Below are positions 63,335 to 64,000 of a stretch of 64,000 bases of DNA, in pieces. The notes under the pieces are model-generated. The model saw only the letters and a program-made list of their open reading frames with translations. It ran no database searches and was not told the DNA's origin. The stretch is taken from assembly GCA_017435485.1 (NCBI GenBank), contig JAFSEY010000014.1:1-64000 (forward strand). The letters are read 5' to 3'. The stretch's first letter is position 1, and each line of letters starts with the position of its first letter. Origin of the DNA: Bacilli bacterium (GTDB lineage Bacteria > Bacillota_I > Bacilli_A > RF39 > UBA660). The position numbers were made by a program, and so were the translations under genes.

Positions 63335-64000
63335 CTTTTTCACCTGCTTCTATAACACTTTTTAAATCGATATAAGAAGGACAAACATAATTACACAATC
63401 CACATTTTAAGCACTTATCCAGACACTCTTGCGAAACATTCATTCGATTTTCATAAATATATTTCGGATTGATTCCCGCAGGGCAATAAGCTTTACACAA
63501 CCCACAATTAATACAATTGGCAGTTACTAATTCATCTTTTTTATTAAAAACTAAAGCCCGTAAGTCTTTGGTAACAATTAAATCATCAAGAGCAACAACT
63601 TTCTTCCCGGAAATACATCCATTTAGAAAAATATCATAATCATCAACTTTGACTTTTGCTAATTTCAAAACATCACTCACTTTAGAGCCTAATTTAACAT
63701 TTATAACGCAAGGTTTTATATCCAATCCACTGATACTTAAATATTTTTCTGTCACATTTTTCTTATATCTCAAAACATTATTTATTTCAAAAACTTCTTC
63801 TGGATTTAAAACAATCCCTTCTTTTATATTTAAAACATTAAATAAATAATCCGTCCTTAATATAGGATAAACATTGGGAATTGTAACTAATTTTATATAA
63901 GGATACATCCCTAATGTACTAATTAAGTTTTCGATATTTTTCTTTTCATTGTCTTTAATAACAATATAAAAATTTTGATAATTAAACATTTCTTTTATAT
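63324..64000 (-). CDS. rnfC: RnfC-like iron-sulfur subunit, partial
   Basis: At least 225 codons, open at the window edge (no stop upstream of the ATG at 63989), so the N-terminus with its flavin/NADH site is probably outside. A beta-grasp/SLBB-like part (INVKLGSKVSDVLKLAKVKV) is followed by two 4Fe-4S motifs, CINCGLCKAYCPAGINP and CLKCGLCNYVCPSYIDL, exactly as at the RnfC end. It passes electrons between NADH and the membrane subunits. The gene overlaps rnfD. Confidence 0.85.
   Translation of the reverse strand, partial: IKEMFNYQNFYIVIKDNEKKNIENLISTLGMYPYIKLVTIPNVYPILRTDYLFNVLNIKEGIVLNPEEVFEINNVLRYKKNVTEKYLSISGLDIKPCVINVKLGSKVSDVLKLAKVKVDDYDIFLNGCISGKKVVALDDLIVTKDLRALVFNKKDELVTANCINCGLCKAYCPAGINPKYIYENRMNVSQECLDKCLKCGLCNYVCPSYIDLKSVIEAGEKDED

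Noticed and set aside
63989-63989. Complete rnfC-like gene starting at this ATG
   Set aside because: The frame stays open to the window edge and RnfC proteins are about twice as long, so the start is probably outside.

Overview
The window is a 64 kb piece of a very AT-rich bacterial chromosome with short intergenic gaps. The standard code is in use: TGA is a genuine stop (for example in the overlapping gerAA/gerAC pair) and Trp is always TGG. A hisS-aspS T-box, sigA-dnaG-trmK, ruvAB, a 6S RNA beside tcdA-rarA, and sporulation genes (a gerA operon, spoVB, spoIIM) point to a spore-forming or recently spore-forming low-GC Bacillota. My best guess is an uncultured gut Bacilli lineage related to RF39 or Erysipelotrichia; the species is not identifiable. 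The low-GC Rnf-type genes at the right edge fit an anaerobe.

Region 1-8.8 kb is accessory and decayed. It holds two broken serine recombinases, one with an intact catalytic N-terminus. Each is preceded by a tiny leader ORF whose end lies inside a terminator hairpin. It also holds the C-terminal remnant of a MobV/Pre relaxase, an IS481-like transposase with an internal TAG that has landed in an ASCH gene, a nucleotidyltransferase/deoxyribosyltransferase-like pair, a WG-repeat gene, a KilA-N pseudogene, a repeat-rich non-coding block, and two copies of an unrecognised structured-RNA-like motif (about 4.63 and 8.15 kb). A thyX-like/tmk pair sits in the middle.

Region 8.8-33.8 kb is mostly housekeeping genes mixed with lineage-specific orphans: a slipin, a VanY-type carboxypeptidase, the gerA-type germinant receptor operon, RlmD-type rRNA methylase, a RhuM-like protein, a 660-residue orphan, ruvAB-folD-glyA-queA, tgt, spoVB, a ComN-type regulator, a Rel enzyme whose hydrolase motif looks destroyed, and dtd.

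Region 33.9-41.8 kb is one operon, hisS-aspS-asnS-gatC-gatA-gatB, behind a T-box whose specifier reads GAC (Asp). It links charging of Asp, Asn and His with amidotransferase-made aminoacyl-tRNA.

Region 41.8-64 kb holds an orphan plus a HerA-like ATPase and a WG-repeat membrane protein, 6S RNA, tcdA, rarA, xerD, and a 51-residue Asn/Ser/basic microprotein with a forespore-type promoter. Further right are a ZIP transporter, mnmA, spoIIM, a prepilin peptidase/GspF pair, the dnaG-sigA-trmK operon, a thioester/SpaA-type surface protein with an NPQTQ sorting-like motif, and rnfD/rnfC-like genes cut by the window edge. Function calls rest on motif recognition by eye; no searches were run.
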